Under the pieces are notes generated by a model that was given only the letters and a program-made list of their open reading frames with translations, did no database searches and had not been told where the DNA came from. The position numbers and the translations under genes are program-made. Shown in pieces: positions 18,463-25,453 of a stretch of DNA of 64,000 nt. Each line of letters starts with the position of its first letter. Positions within the stretch are counted from its first letter, which is position 1. Source of the stretch: Klebsiella pneumoniae (GTDB lineage Bacteria; Verrucomicrobiota; Verrucomicrobiia; Limisphaerales; SXTU01). The stretch lies in the NCBI GenBank assembly GCA_943330855.2, contig CALQJI020000020.1, positions 1-64,000 of the forward strand, given 5' to 3'.

Positions 18463-19178
18463 GCAAACGCCCACCCCGCCCCACAACGCGGAAGCCCGCC
18501 GCTGCCGCTGCCCTCATCCGGATCCTGCTGGTGGACGATCATCCCGTGGTGCGCGAGGGGCTGCGCTCCTGTTTCTCACGACTCCCACAACTATCCGTCG
18601 TCGGCGAAGCGGCCAGCGGCGAAGAAGCGCTGCGCAAGGTCCGCCGCCTCAAGCCCGACGTGGTGCTGATGGACATCAATATGCCCGGCCTCAACGGCCT
18701 GGCCGCAGCCACCCAGATGCGCAAACTCGCCCCGAGCGCGAAGGTGCTGATCCTGAGCGTCCACGAAAACCGCGAGTATGTGGCGGAGGTGGCGCGCAGC
18801 GGCGCCAGCGGCTACATCCTGAAGGACGCCGCGCCCGCCGAGCTGGTGCACGCGATCGAGTCCGTCCATCGCGGCGAAGGCTTCTTCAGCCCATCCGTGG
18901 CCGCTGCGATGTTGAAAAACCTCGGCGGACTATCTGTCGCGTCCGACCAACCGGACCTCGCGTGGTTGAGCGCGCGCGAACAGGACGTGCTTGCGCTGAT
19001 CGCCTGCGGCGCAAGCAGCAAGCAGATCAGCGAACGGTTCGGCGTGGCGATGTCCACAGTGAAAACCCTCCGCGAACGGCTCATGCGCAAGCTCGGCTTG
19101 CACGGCGTGGCCACCCTCACCCAGTTCGCAATGGAGCAAGGTTTGTCCGTTTCCACCGCCAGATCGCGAGCCAAGTAA
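18459..19178 (+). CDS. NarL/FixJ-family LuxR-type response regulator
   Basis: The start is fixed by the ATGA overlap with the kinase stop. In 239 residues a receiver domain (LLVDDHPVVREGL; phospho-acceptor Asp72 in VVLMDINMPG; conserved Lys in YILKDAAPAEL) is followed by a LuxR HTH (LSAREQDVLALIACGASSK ... STVKTLRERLMRKLG). It should bind DNA as a dimer when phosphorylated by the upstream kinase. The perfect palindrome at 19189-19210 just downstream is a candidate site, though an unproven one. Confidence 0.94.
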   Translation: MSKRPPRPTTRKPAAAAALIRILLVDDHPVVREGLRSCFSRLPQLSVVGEAASGEEALRKVRRLKPDVVLMDINMPGLNGLAAATQMRKLAPSAKVLILSVHENREYVAEVARSGASGYILKDAAPAELVHAIESVHRGEGFFSPSVAAAMLKNLGGLSVASDQPDLAWLSAREQDVLALIACGASSKQISERFGVAMSTVKTLRERLMRKLGLHGVATLTQFAMEQGLSVSTARSRAK

Positions 19179-19188
19179 GGTTCGGGGC

Positions 19189-19222
19189 TTGTCAGGTGAT
19201 CACCTGACAACGCTTGTCAGGT
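19189..19222. promoter_or_regulatory. Perfect 22-bp palindrome plus a third half-site
   Basis: Positions 19189-19210 form an 11+11 perfect palindrome (half-site TTGTCAGGTGA), and TTGTCAGGT is repeated at 19214-19222. A symmetrical dimer site plus an extra half-site in the gap before the next gene is typical of an operator; alternatively the hairpin could end the kinase/regulator transcript, but no U-tract follows. Confidence 0.6.
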
Positions 19223-19339
19223 ATCATCCGTGTTGTTTCGGCGGCGGATGTGCCCATCCTTGAGGTTCGCTCATATCACCGGTGCCCGAGCAGACAAGGA
19301 CCGGCAGGGCACCTATGAGACCTGCGCAACGATGCCGTT

Positions 19340-19415
19340 GGCCGGAGCTACCTCCGGCCTCGACACGAGGCCACCTCCCGGTGGCGGCGAGCGCCTTCGT
19401 AACGTGCGAAGGCGC
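19340..19415 (+). ncRNA. Four tandem perfect hairpins in a leader region
   Basis: Back to back are GGCCGGAG/CTCCGGCC (19340-19359), CCTCG/CGAGG (19358-19370), CCACC/GGTGG (19371-19384) and GCGCCTTCG/CGAAGGCGC (19391-19415), all without mismatches. They lie 44 bases before the ATG at 19459. The cluster suggests a structured 5' leader or small RNA, but it matches no riboswitch class I recognise, and G+C-rich sequence makes short stems common. Confidence 0.35.
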
Positions 19416-19458
19416 CCGCCAGCGCGGCGCAGCCAGCAACCCGAAACCCCTCCCGCTT

Positions 19459-19908
19459 ATGACCGCCAGCCTCACCCAACCTCGTTTACGCATCCTGCTC
19501 GTGGACACAGACCGAGACATCTTCACCCACCTCACGCTGTTGCTCGCTGAGATCGCCCCGCGCCGGTTCACCTTGGGATGGGCGCAAACGTATGCCTTTG
19601 CTGAGACGAAGATGCGTCGCCAGCCCTATGAACTGTGTCTCGTCAGCACCCGCATCGGCCATCGCAGCGGGAATGAATTGGCGAGACATCTCCGGACAAC
19701 CTATCCGAGGACGGCGGTCATCATGCTCGCGGGCAGTGAGGAACTGCTGGAGCCGGGGGAATTCGAGCGACTCGATTGCCTCGATCGCCACCACCTCACC
19801 GCCACGATGCTGCGGCAGACTCTCCGGGACTCACTGTTCCGCGCGGCCGGCGCTCCCCTGCCAGCCAACCAAGCGCAGCAGCGTCAAGCATGGGGTGCAA
19901 CGCGGTGA
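19459..19908 (+). CDS. Degenerate receiver-domain protein
   Basis: The 149-residue protein has the N-terminal strand of a response regulator (RLRILLVDTDRDIF), but the phospho-acceptor position is Ser (ELCLVSTRIG), the Thr strand reads IMLAGSEE and the usual Lys is missing. It is therefore an atypical receiver that cannot be phosphorylated in the normal way. It follows the kinase/regulator pair and may be a partner for them. The start at 19459 is the first ATG directly before the conserved strand. No output domain is present. Confidence 0.7.
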   Translation: MTASLTQPRLRILLVDTDRDIFTHLTLLLAEIAPRRFTLGWAQTYAFAETKMRRQPYELCLVSTRIGHRSGNELARHLRTTYPRTAVIMLAGSEELLEPGEFERLDCLDRHHLTATMLRQTLRDSLFRAAGAPLPANQAQQRQAWGATR

Positions 19909-19988
19909 CGCGGTCCCCTCCGCCACTCCGCGCCGGGGCTGTTCGAGGACTTTTTTTTGCGGATAATCCGTTTCGGATTTCGCACAAA

Positions 19989-21140
19989 TCACGTCCCTTC
20001 GGACGCGCGAAAATCCCGGAAAACCGTGGTCGCCAACAACGTCAGCAGCGCGCCTGTGACCAGGCTGGCCGCGCCCACGAGCACGTGCAGCGTGGCGATG
20101 TCCGCCGCCTTGGTGCTCAACACCGTCCAGATACCGAGGCCGAACTGAACACAAATCAGCGCGAACCAACCGCCCGCGCCGCGCGCCAGCGGGTGCGCCC
20201 CGCCCACTGCACGGCGCAGCTTCAGCAGGCAGCCCAGCACATGACCGAACACCACCAGCGCGCCGATCCGATGCGCCATGTGGAGGTAAATTTGCCCAGC
20301 GCTGATGGCCTTAAACTCGCGGTGGTCGTGGCGCGCGCGGTTGTAAGCGTCGAGTGAAACCGCGTCCGTCGCGGGCCAGACCTTGCCGTGTGCCAGCGGA
20401 AAATCCGGCACCGCCAAACCCGCGTGCTGGTGGCGCATCGAAGCCCCAAGCGCAAGCTGACCGAGAATCAGGAGCGTCGTCAGCAGCAGAAAATTCCGCA
20501 CCGACGCCGGGACAGTCACTGGCTGAGATTCCATCTTCAACCGCTGCCACCAACCGCTCGTCACCAGCGCGACCGCGCACATCAGCACGAGGAAACATTG
20601 CGCCAGCGTGCCGTGGAAAATCCCGAGCCAGTCCGCCAGCGCCGTCACTCGCAGCCCGCCGAGGATGCCTTGCACGATGACCAGCACCAACGCGAGCAAC
20701 CCGTAGCGCGCCAGTCGCGGGCTGATGGGTTCATGCTTCGGCCAGACGAAACTGAGGCCAAAACCCACCGCGCCCGTGCCAACGAGGAAGAGCACGTTGT
20801 CGAGCTTCACCCGGGCGCTCGTGGAGCCCGCCACGCCCAGCGCCAACACCACGAGACTGCCCCACCGCAACCACTTCGACGCCGGCCGACCATTCAGCCA
20901 GAGCGCCAGCACGAGCGTGAGGAACCCCACCACCGACCCCGCCAGCCGGTGCGAGTGTTCGTAGAGGATGCCGCCCACCCACATGGACACCGGGAACGTG
21001 AACATGTTGTAGCCGTAGCTGTTCGGCCAATCGGGCACGGCCATGCCCGCGCCGTGGCTCGTCACCAGCCCACCGATGCCGATGAGCACCAACGTCGCGA
21101 GTGCCGTGAACACGGCGAAGCGGTGAAGCCAGGGGGTCAT
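19989..21140 (-). CDS. ctaA: Heme A synthase (COX15/CtaA family)
   Basis: The product is an integral membrane enzyme converting heme O to heme A for cytochrome c oxidase. The start at 21140 (MTPWLHRFAVF) is preferred; an in-frame ATG at 21185 would add 15 residues. Eight hydrophobic helices are visible. Conserved heme-ligand regions are GGLVTSHGAGMAVPDWP, YEHSHRLAGSVVG, MRHQHAGLAVPDFP and HMAHRIGALVVFGH. The two-fold repeat of His-containing helices is typical. No other oxidase gene is in the window. A T8 run at 19951-19958 lies downstream, but not in the right order for a minus-strand terminator. Confidence 0.93.
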   Translation of the reverse strand: MTPWLHRFAVFTALATLVLIGIGGLVTSHGAGMAVPDWPNSYGYNMFTFPVSMWVGGILYEHSHRLAGSVVGFLTLVLALWLNGRPASKWLRWGSLVVLALGVAGSTSARVKLDNVLFLVGTGAVGFGLSFVWPKHEPISPRLARYGLLALVLVIVQGILGGLRVTALADWLGIFHGTLAQCFLVLMCAVALVTSGWWQRLKMESQPVTVPASVRNFLLLTTLLILGQLALGASMRHQHAGLAVPDFPLAHGKVWPATDAVSLDAYNRARHDHREFKAISAGQIYLHMAHRIGALVVFGHVLGCLLKLRRAVGGAHPLARGAGGWFALICVQFGLGIWTVLSTKAADIATLHVLVGAASLVTGALLTLLATTVFRDFRASEGT

Positions 21141-21258
21141 GCGCGGAATGACCAAGCGCTGAGGAAGCCCAAGTGACCGGGCCACTTCAGTCGCACCACG
21201 CCATTGGGGATTAGGAATCGGTCATTCATTGGGCATCGCGAAATTGGACCGGGGTGGC

Positions 21259-21614
21259 TCACAAATCCGGTGCGCTGAACGGCAGGACTTCGCGCTGGTT
21301 GCGTCGATAGACGGTGAAGTCGCGCGCCGGTCCACGGTGATGACCGTATGGCGGGGATAAAACTCGCTCATCCGCACCACACAGGCGTCCGCCAAATCCA
21401 TCTCCCGGTCCGCGTAGCGCTCCAGTAGTTTCACGACGGGAGCAATCTGCCGCTCCAAGTCGAAGGCGAGTTCCAGTTCCCCCGCGGCCAACACGGCTTC
21501 GCAAACGAGCCAGGGGCGGGGCAGTTGGGCCAGCGTGGTCACCGCCCAATCGTGATGCTGGTCATCCTGATTCATCAGCGCAACCAGCGCGCCCGCATCG
21601 GCAATGTATTTCAC
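21259..21614 (-). pseudogene. PIN-domain (VapC-like) toxin, frameshifted near the C-terminus
   Basis: The GTG start at 21614 overlaps the antitoxin stop as GTGA. The frame reads VKYIADAGALVALMNQDD and holds the PIN acidic set Asp6, Glu39, Asp76 and Asp95. After TVDRR (residue 97) the frame changes to nonsense and runs to 21222. The other frame instead continues DFTVYRRNQREVLPFSAPDL and stops at 21259, exactly the usual family ending. A CGCGCG run at 21321-21326 holds two extra bases that explain the shift. The gene is either inactivated, reversibly slipped, or misassembled. All four acidic residues lie before the shift. Confidence 0.85.
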
Positions 21615-21862
21615 TTGGCGCGCTTCCCCCAAGCTCGACGATGCGCCTTGTTGGTCGAGCGGTCCTTGGGGCCGCGCATAATGCCCGCCAGGCGCATAAT
21701 TCCCTGGGCATCGCGCTGACCGGAGTAGCACGGCTCCAGTTCGGCCAGCACTATCCGGATTTTACTCTGGCCGGTGTTTTGAGCGTCGGCTTCGAGTTTC
21801 TCCCGGAGTGCGTCGGGCAGGCGGATGGAGATCGTCTGGCTCAAGGTATGATAGTGTGGCAC
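21611..21862 (-). CDS. RHH/CopG-like antitoxin of the PIN toxin
   Basis: The 83-residue protein has an N-terminal ribbon-helix-helix pattern (TISIRLPDALREKLEADAQ), as in CopG/VapB-type antitoxins that bind DNA and their toxin. The C-terminal half is basic (RLAGIMRGPKDRSTNKAHRR). Stop and toxin start overlap by GTGA, giving a translationally coupled antitoxin-toxin pair that normally represses itself. The stop at 21611 also appears intact. Confidence 0.8.
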   Translation of the reverse strand: MPHYHTLSQTISIRLPDALREKLEADAQNTGQSKIRIVLAELEPCYSGQRDAQGIMRLAGIMRGPKDRSTNKAHRRAWGKRAK

Positions 21863-21880
21863 GGATGGGTAATTCCGACA

Positions 21881-21915
21881 GCAAAATGCCGCCGCGCCCG
21901 TGTGGGCACGGCGGC
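21881..21915 (-). terminator. Terminator after the cupredoxin-like gene
   Basis: On the minus strand a GCCGCCG/CGGCGGC stem with an inner GCCC/GGGC stem (arms 21888-21899 and 21904-21915) is followed by ATTTTG. It lies just after the stop at 21931 and before the antitoxin start. Confidence 0.65.
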
Positions 21916-21930
21916 TTGTAGAATGCCAAA

Positions 21931-22611
21931 TTACTTAGCGGCCATGCTGAGGTCGGCCTTCGCGCCGCCCTTCACTTCGATGTCCTTCTCGACCTTGCCG
22001 CCCTTGCGGTGCTCGACGACCAGCTTGTATTTGCCGTCCGGCACGCCGGTGATCTTGAACGACCCGTCCTTGCCGCTGACCGCATGGAACGGAGTCTCGA
22101 ACACGCTGACGTAGGAGAACATCCAGGGGTGCACATCGCACTTGAAGCGGAGGAACTTCTCGGCCTTCGCAAAGGTGAAGTTAAGCGGAGCGCCACCGGG
22201 CAACTGGGCCTTGTTCGCCTCGGGGTTACCTTCGACCGTCGGGGTCGGATGGACGTTGTGCATCGCTTTGTCGGAATTCAACACGCGGATGGTCTGGCCG
22301 ACCTGCGCGGAGTTGATGTAGGGCTGGTATTCGCATCCCACTTGGTCGATGATGACGGGCTTGTCCGCCGCGGCGCCGCCCTTGGCACCTTCGATATACA
22401 CCACGCAGTCCGCCAGGCCGCCGGTGGCGTCTGCCACGTAAAAGCGCGTCGTCATCTTCTTGCCGGCACGCAGCCCGCCGCAGGTGGGGTCAATAACGAT
22501 TTCGCTCTCCGGTTTCGGCGTTCCCGTGAGGGTAATCTTACCGGTGACATCGCCTGCCAAGGCGGTGCTGACAATGGCGAGGGCAGTGAGGGTCAGTAAC
22601 AGTGATTTCAT
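21931..22611 (-). CDS. Secreted cupredoxin-like protein with C-terminal carboxypeptidase-regulatory-like fold
   Basis: The 226-residue protein has a clear signal peptide (cleavage near TALAG). The central domain carries residues expected for a copper site: Cys93 (GCEYQPY), His118 and His121 (MHNVH), Cys158, His161 and Met164 (KCDVHPWM). The C-terminal ~60 residues (GSFKITGVPDGKYKLVVEH) resemble a carboxypeptidase-regulatory beta sandwich. It may carry electrons in the periplasm. The same two-part domain, without the ligands, is fused into the M56 gene at 55891. The gene is monocistronic. Confidence 0.8.
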   Translation of the reverse strand: MKSLLLTLTALAIVSTALAGDVTGKITLTGTPKPESEIVIDPTCGGLRAGKKMTTRFYVADATGGLADCVVYIEGAKGGAAADKPVIIDQVGCEYQPYINSAQVGQTIRVLNSDKAMHNVHPTPTVEGNPEANKAQLPGGAPLNFTFAKAEKFLRFKCDVHPWMFSYVSVFETPFHAVSGKDGSFKITGVPDGKYKLVVEHRKGGKVEKDIEVKGGAKADLSMAAK

Positions 22612-22765
22612 GTTCGTGTTTGAGTTTGGTCCAAATTGACGCCGAACCAGAGACCGGCCCGGACGCCAAAGTGGACGGAGCCTAGCGATCCGCCATTCGC
22701 GGTCAAGGGGCAGGCTGCGTTTTCACAGGCCCTGTTCGGGGGGAGTCGGAAGACTTATGGTATGC

Positions 22766-22843
22766 CGTAGCCGCCTAGGTGAGCAGGCGGAACCAGCGTT
22801 GTGGATGGACCAAGAAATCCGCCTCTTGACCTCGGCGGCTACG
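22766..22843. repeat. Palindromic repeat, GTAGCCGCC subfamily (copy 1)
   Basis: Arms 22766-22791 and 22818-22843 match at 22 of 26 positions and start with CGTAGCCGCC. The copy at 47711-47782 has the same arms. It sits just past the ribH stop and may terminate its transcript. The rest of the 238-base gap up to 22612 shows no gene. Confidence 0.8.
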
Positions 22844-22849
22844 ACCACC

Positions 22850-23347
22850 TCAAAACGGGCAATCGTCCTCCACCGGTCGGATTTCCTCCATCACCCGCGC
22901 CATCTTCATGGCCGTCTGCGCCGCCTCGGTGCCGCGATTGAAGTCCTTGCTTAGGCACCGCACGCGCGCCTGCTCCTCGTTCGTGAACACCAGCACTTCG
23001 TGGATCATCGGCACCCCGGTTTGCACCGCGAGGTGCGACAATGCCTGCGTGACCGCCTCGCCGACGTGCTCCGCGTGCGAGGTCTGCCCTTGCAAGATGA
23101 CGCCCAAGCAAATCACCGCGGCCCAAGCCGGATGCTGCTGCGCCAGCGCTCCCGCCACGACGGGCACCTCAAACGCGCCCGGCACCCGCACCACGCGCAC
23201 CTCGGTGGCCCCGGCACCCTTCAGTTCCGCCTTCGCCGCGCGCAGCATCCCATCCACGTAACGAGCGTTGTATTGGGAGGCGACGATGGCGAACCGCCCG
23301 GCGACGGGTTGGGCTTTTTGGCGGCGGCGGTGGACTGGTTTCAACAT
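22850..23347 (-). CDS. ribH: 6,7-dimethyl-8-ribityllumazine synthase
   Basis: The start at 23347 (MLKPVHRRRQK) gives 165 residues; the open frame extends upstream, but family similarity begins here. Motifs are VASQYNARYVDGML near the N-terminus, VPGAFEVPVVA, the substrate-binding GVILQGQTSHAEHV and the C-terminal NRGTEAAQTAMKMA. The enzyme makes the lumazine precursor of riboflavin in an icosahedral or pentameric assembly. No other rib gene is nearby. The start is 87 bases after the ACT-protein stop on the same strand, so co-transcription is possible. Confidence 0.95.
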   Translation of the reverse strand: MLKPVHRRRQKAQPVAGRFAIVASQYNARYVDGMLRAAKAELKGAGATEVRVVRVPGAFEVPVVAGALAQQHPAWAAVICLGVILQGQTSHAEHVGEAVTQALSHLAVQTGVPMIHEVLVFTNEEQARVRCLSKDFNRGTEAAQTAMKMARVMEEIRPVEDDCPF

Positions 23348-23434
23348 GGTGGTGATTTCGGGTTCCGTCCGCCAGTGAGTCAATCCGAATTCCTCCGAAA
23401 ACTTCAGCCTGCCAGGCCGCAACGGTTCACGCGT

Positions 23435-23893
23435 TCAGCGCGAAATGTCCGCCTGGCCCAGCACCTTGAACTGCTGTTTTTGCAACGCTTCCTCAGCCAC
23501 CTCGCGGTCCTCCAAGTTCAGCGCCAGCGCGGTCTTGTCCTGCGAGCGCGTCATGAAGGAGTAGATGTAGTGGATGTTGATCTCCGCCTGGAGCAGCGCG
23601 GCGAGCACATCCTTGAGCTGCGTCTCGGCGGCGATTTCCACCACCAGCAACTCGCTCTCGCTGAAGGGAAAGCCGTGCTCGTTCAGCAGCGCGCGCGCGG
23701 CCTCGGGATCGTCCACCACGAGCCGGATGATGGCGCTGTCCGTGGTGTCTAGAACGGTGAGGGCGAGGATGTGGACGTTGCGCGAGGCGAGGAGCGTGGT
23801 GAGCGTGTGCAGTCGGCCGAGGCGGTTCGGCGTGAAGACGGAAAACTGTTTCACCGGCCCGGTGGGCTGCTTGCGCATCGTGGCGACGCTCAT
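23435..23893 (-). CDS. Tandem ACT-domain protein
   Basis: The start at 23893 (MSVATMRKQP) gives 152 residues. Two ACT-type beta-alpha-beta-beta-alpha-beta units are seen: residues ~16-75 (FSVFTPNRLGRLHTLTTLL) and ~84-145 (VVEIAAETQLKDVLAALLQ). Stand-alone double ACT proteins bind amino acids as regulators; the ligand is unknown. The frame upstream of 23893 is non-coding, since the divergent membrane gene starts at 24017. Confidence 0.8.
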   Translation of the reverse strand: MSVATMRKQPTGPVKQFSVFTPNRLGRLHTLTTLLASRNVHILALTVLDTTDSAIIRLVVDDPEAARALLNEHGFPFSESELLVVEIAAETQLKDVLAALLQAEINIHYIYSFMTRSQDKTALALNLEDREVAEEALQKQQFKVLGQADISR

Positions 23894-24016
23894 AATCGGA
23901 GGGAACTGTCCGCCCTTCCCGCGGGCCGCGCAAGGCGCTTCCCAAAACAGCCACTGGGCACCCTCGGGTTCAATCTGAACTCGACGGAACCTCGCCATGC
24001 CAACAGCCTCTCCACC

Positions 24017-24463
24017 ATGAGCGATCCGGACAGAATACCTGCCTCCTCCGCCCCGCCCCCACCTCCGCGCGAGAACTGGCGCGCGTTGCTCGGCCTCGTG
24101 CTGTCCAGCGCAGTCATCGCCAGCCTGTGCTGCCTCCCCAGCGTCGTGCTCGTGCTCTTCGGTCTGGCCTCTGTCAGCACTGCGGCAGCGCTCTCGGACC
24201 GCCTTTACTGGGGGCCGATGCGTTATGTGCTCTACGCGGTGAGTGGCGCACTCGCGGTCGGCGGCTTGGTCATTTACTTCCGCCGCCGGGGCATCTGCAC
24301 GCTCGACGCAGCCCGCCGCGAGCGGAACCGGATTCGCAACACCGCGTTGCTCGTCCTCATCAGCGGGGTCTTCACGTATCTCGTCTGGAACTACGTCATC
24401 CTCGATCTCATCGGCATCGCGCTCGGCCTGCCGTGGCAACCGCCCAAGTGGCCGTGGCTCTAA
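24017..24463 (+). CDS. Small membrane protein, MerT-like
   Basis: The 148-residue protein has three or four hydrophobic helices. The first contains a vicinal cysteine pair followed by Pro (SLCCLPSVVLVLFGLASVS), and a further Cys lies after the second/third helix (RRRGICTLDA). Paired cysteines in helix 1 plus a loop Cys resemble mercuric transporters of the MerT type. No MerP, MerA or MerR is nearby, so substrate and function are open. The start at 24017 is the ATG just before the Pro-rich cytoplasmic tail. Confidence 0.55.
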   Translation: MSDPDRIPASSAPPPPPRENWRALLGLVLSSAVIASLCCLPSVVLVLFGLASVSTAAALSDRLYWGPMRYVLYAVSGALAVGGLVIYFRRRGICTLDAARRERNRIRNTALLVLISGVFTYLVWNYVILDLIGIALGLPWQPPKWPWL

Positions 24464-24687
24464 GCCAGAAGCATTTTAAAGCCACAGCTAAAACACAGAT
24501 GGGGACAAGCCAAACGCATCCTGCGAGAGAGCTGAACGCGGCCCCCAAAGGGTGATGACGAATACAGAAGCGCAGCCGCAAGATTTTCACCTACTGTTCC
24601 GCGTTCCATCCGTGACTCAACTGCATGGTCGCACGAAACAGAAAGTTGAGCGTTGAAGGCCGCCCCGTTCGTTCCCTAGGCTCCGCC
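24464..24687. other. Intergenic region with decayed repeat words
   Basis: There is no gene here. The stretch holds fragments such as AGCCACAGCTAAAACACAGATGG (first 20 bases at 24480) and a loosely complementary CCATCCGTGACT near 24609. These resemble the intergenic word TTCATCTGTGTTCCATCCG at 47963 and look like remnants of a dispersed inverted repeat. Confidence 0.4.
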
Positions 24688-25371
24688 ATGCATCACCCGC
24701 AACACAACGGCTTCGTCAAAGAAGACCCCTGGCGCATCTTCCGCATCATGGCCGAGTTCGTGGACTCCTTCGAAACGCTCTCCCACCTTGGCCCCGCCGT
24801 GACCGTCTTTGGCTCCGCGCGCACGAAACCGAGCGACCCCTACTACAAGGCGGCGGTGGAAATCTCGCGCGGCCTCGCCAAGCACCACCTCGCCGTCATC
24901 ACCGGTGGTGGGCCCGGTATCATGGAGGCGGCGAACCGCGGTGCGGCGGAGGCGAAGGGCAAGTCCGTGGGCCTCAACATCGAGCTGCCCTTCGAGCAAA
25001 AGGGCAACCGCTACACGAACGTCCCCGTCAACTTCCACTACTTCTTCTCGCGCAAGGTCTGCTTCGTAAAATACAGCATGGGCTTCGTCTTCATGCCCGG
25101 CGGCTTCGGCACGCTCGACGAATTTTTCGAGGTCGTCACGCTCGTGCAGACCGAGCGCATCTCGCACTTCCCCCTCATCTGCTACGGCACGGACTACTGG
25201 AACGGCCTGCTCAAGTGGGCCAAGACTTCCCTTGGGAAAAACGGCTACATCAGCCCCGGCGACCTCGACCTCATCACCGTCACCGACGATCCCGCCGAAG
25301 TGGTGAAACTCATCCTCGACTACAAGCGTCGCATCGGCCCGCCGGAGTCCGTGCCGCAAGGGTTCGCGTGA
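24688..25371 (+). CDS. LOG-family protein (TIGR00730-type nucleotide phosphoribohydrolase fold)
   Basis: The start at 24688 (MHHPQHNGFVK) gives 227 residues; an in-frame ATG at 24625 is less likely. The Rossmann-like fold has the two family motifs GGGPGIMEAANRG and PGGFGTLDEFFE. Family members cleave cytokinin ribotides or other purine nucleotide N-glycosidic bonds. The gene stands alone and converges with the parE-like gene. Confidence 0.92.
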   Translation: MHHPQHNGFVKEDPWRIFRIMAEFVDSFETLSHLGPAVTVFGSARTKPSDPYYKAAVEISRGLAKHHLAVITGGGPGIMEAANRGAAEAKGKSVGLNIELPFEQKGNRYTNVPVNFHYFFSRKVCFVKYSMGFVFMPGGFGTLDEFFEVVTLVQTERISHFPLICYGTDYWNGLLKWAKTSLGKNGYISPGDLDLITVTDDPAEVVKLILDYKRRIGPPESVPQGFA

Positions 25372-25453
25372 CATTCGCTCCCGCTCGCAATCCTAATCTT
25401 GCTCCGCTACTCGGGGGTGAGCTGGAAGATTGGAGCCGGCTGTCCAGCCTTGC

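Noticed and set aside
19949-19980. T8 run plus AATCCG/CGGATT hairpin as terminator of the heme A synthase gene
   Set aside because: On the minus strand the order would be hairpin then A8, not T8; on the plus strand the T run comes before the hairpin.
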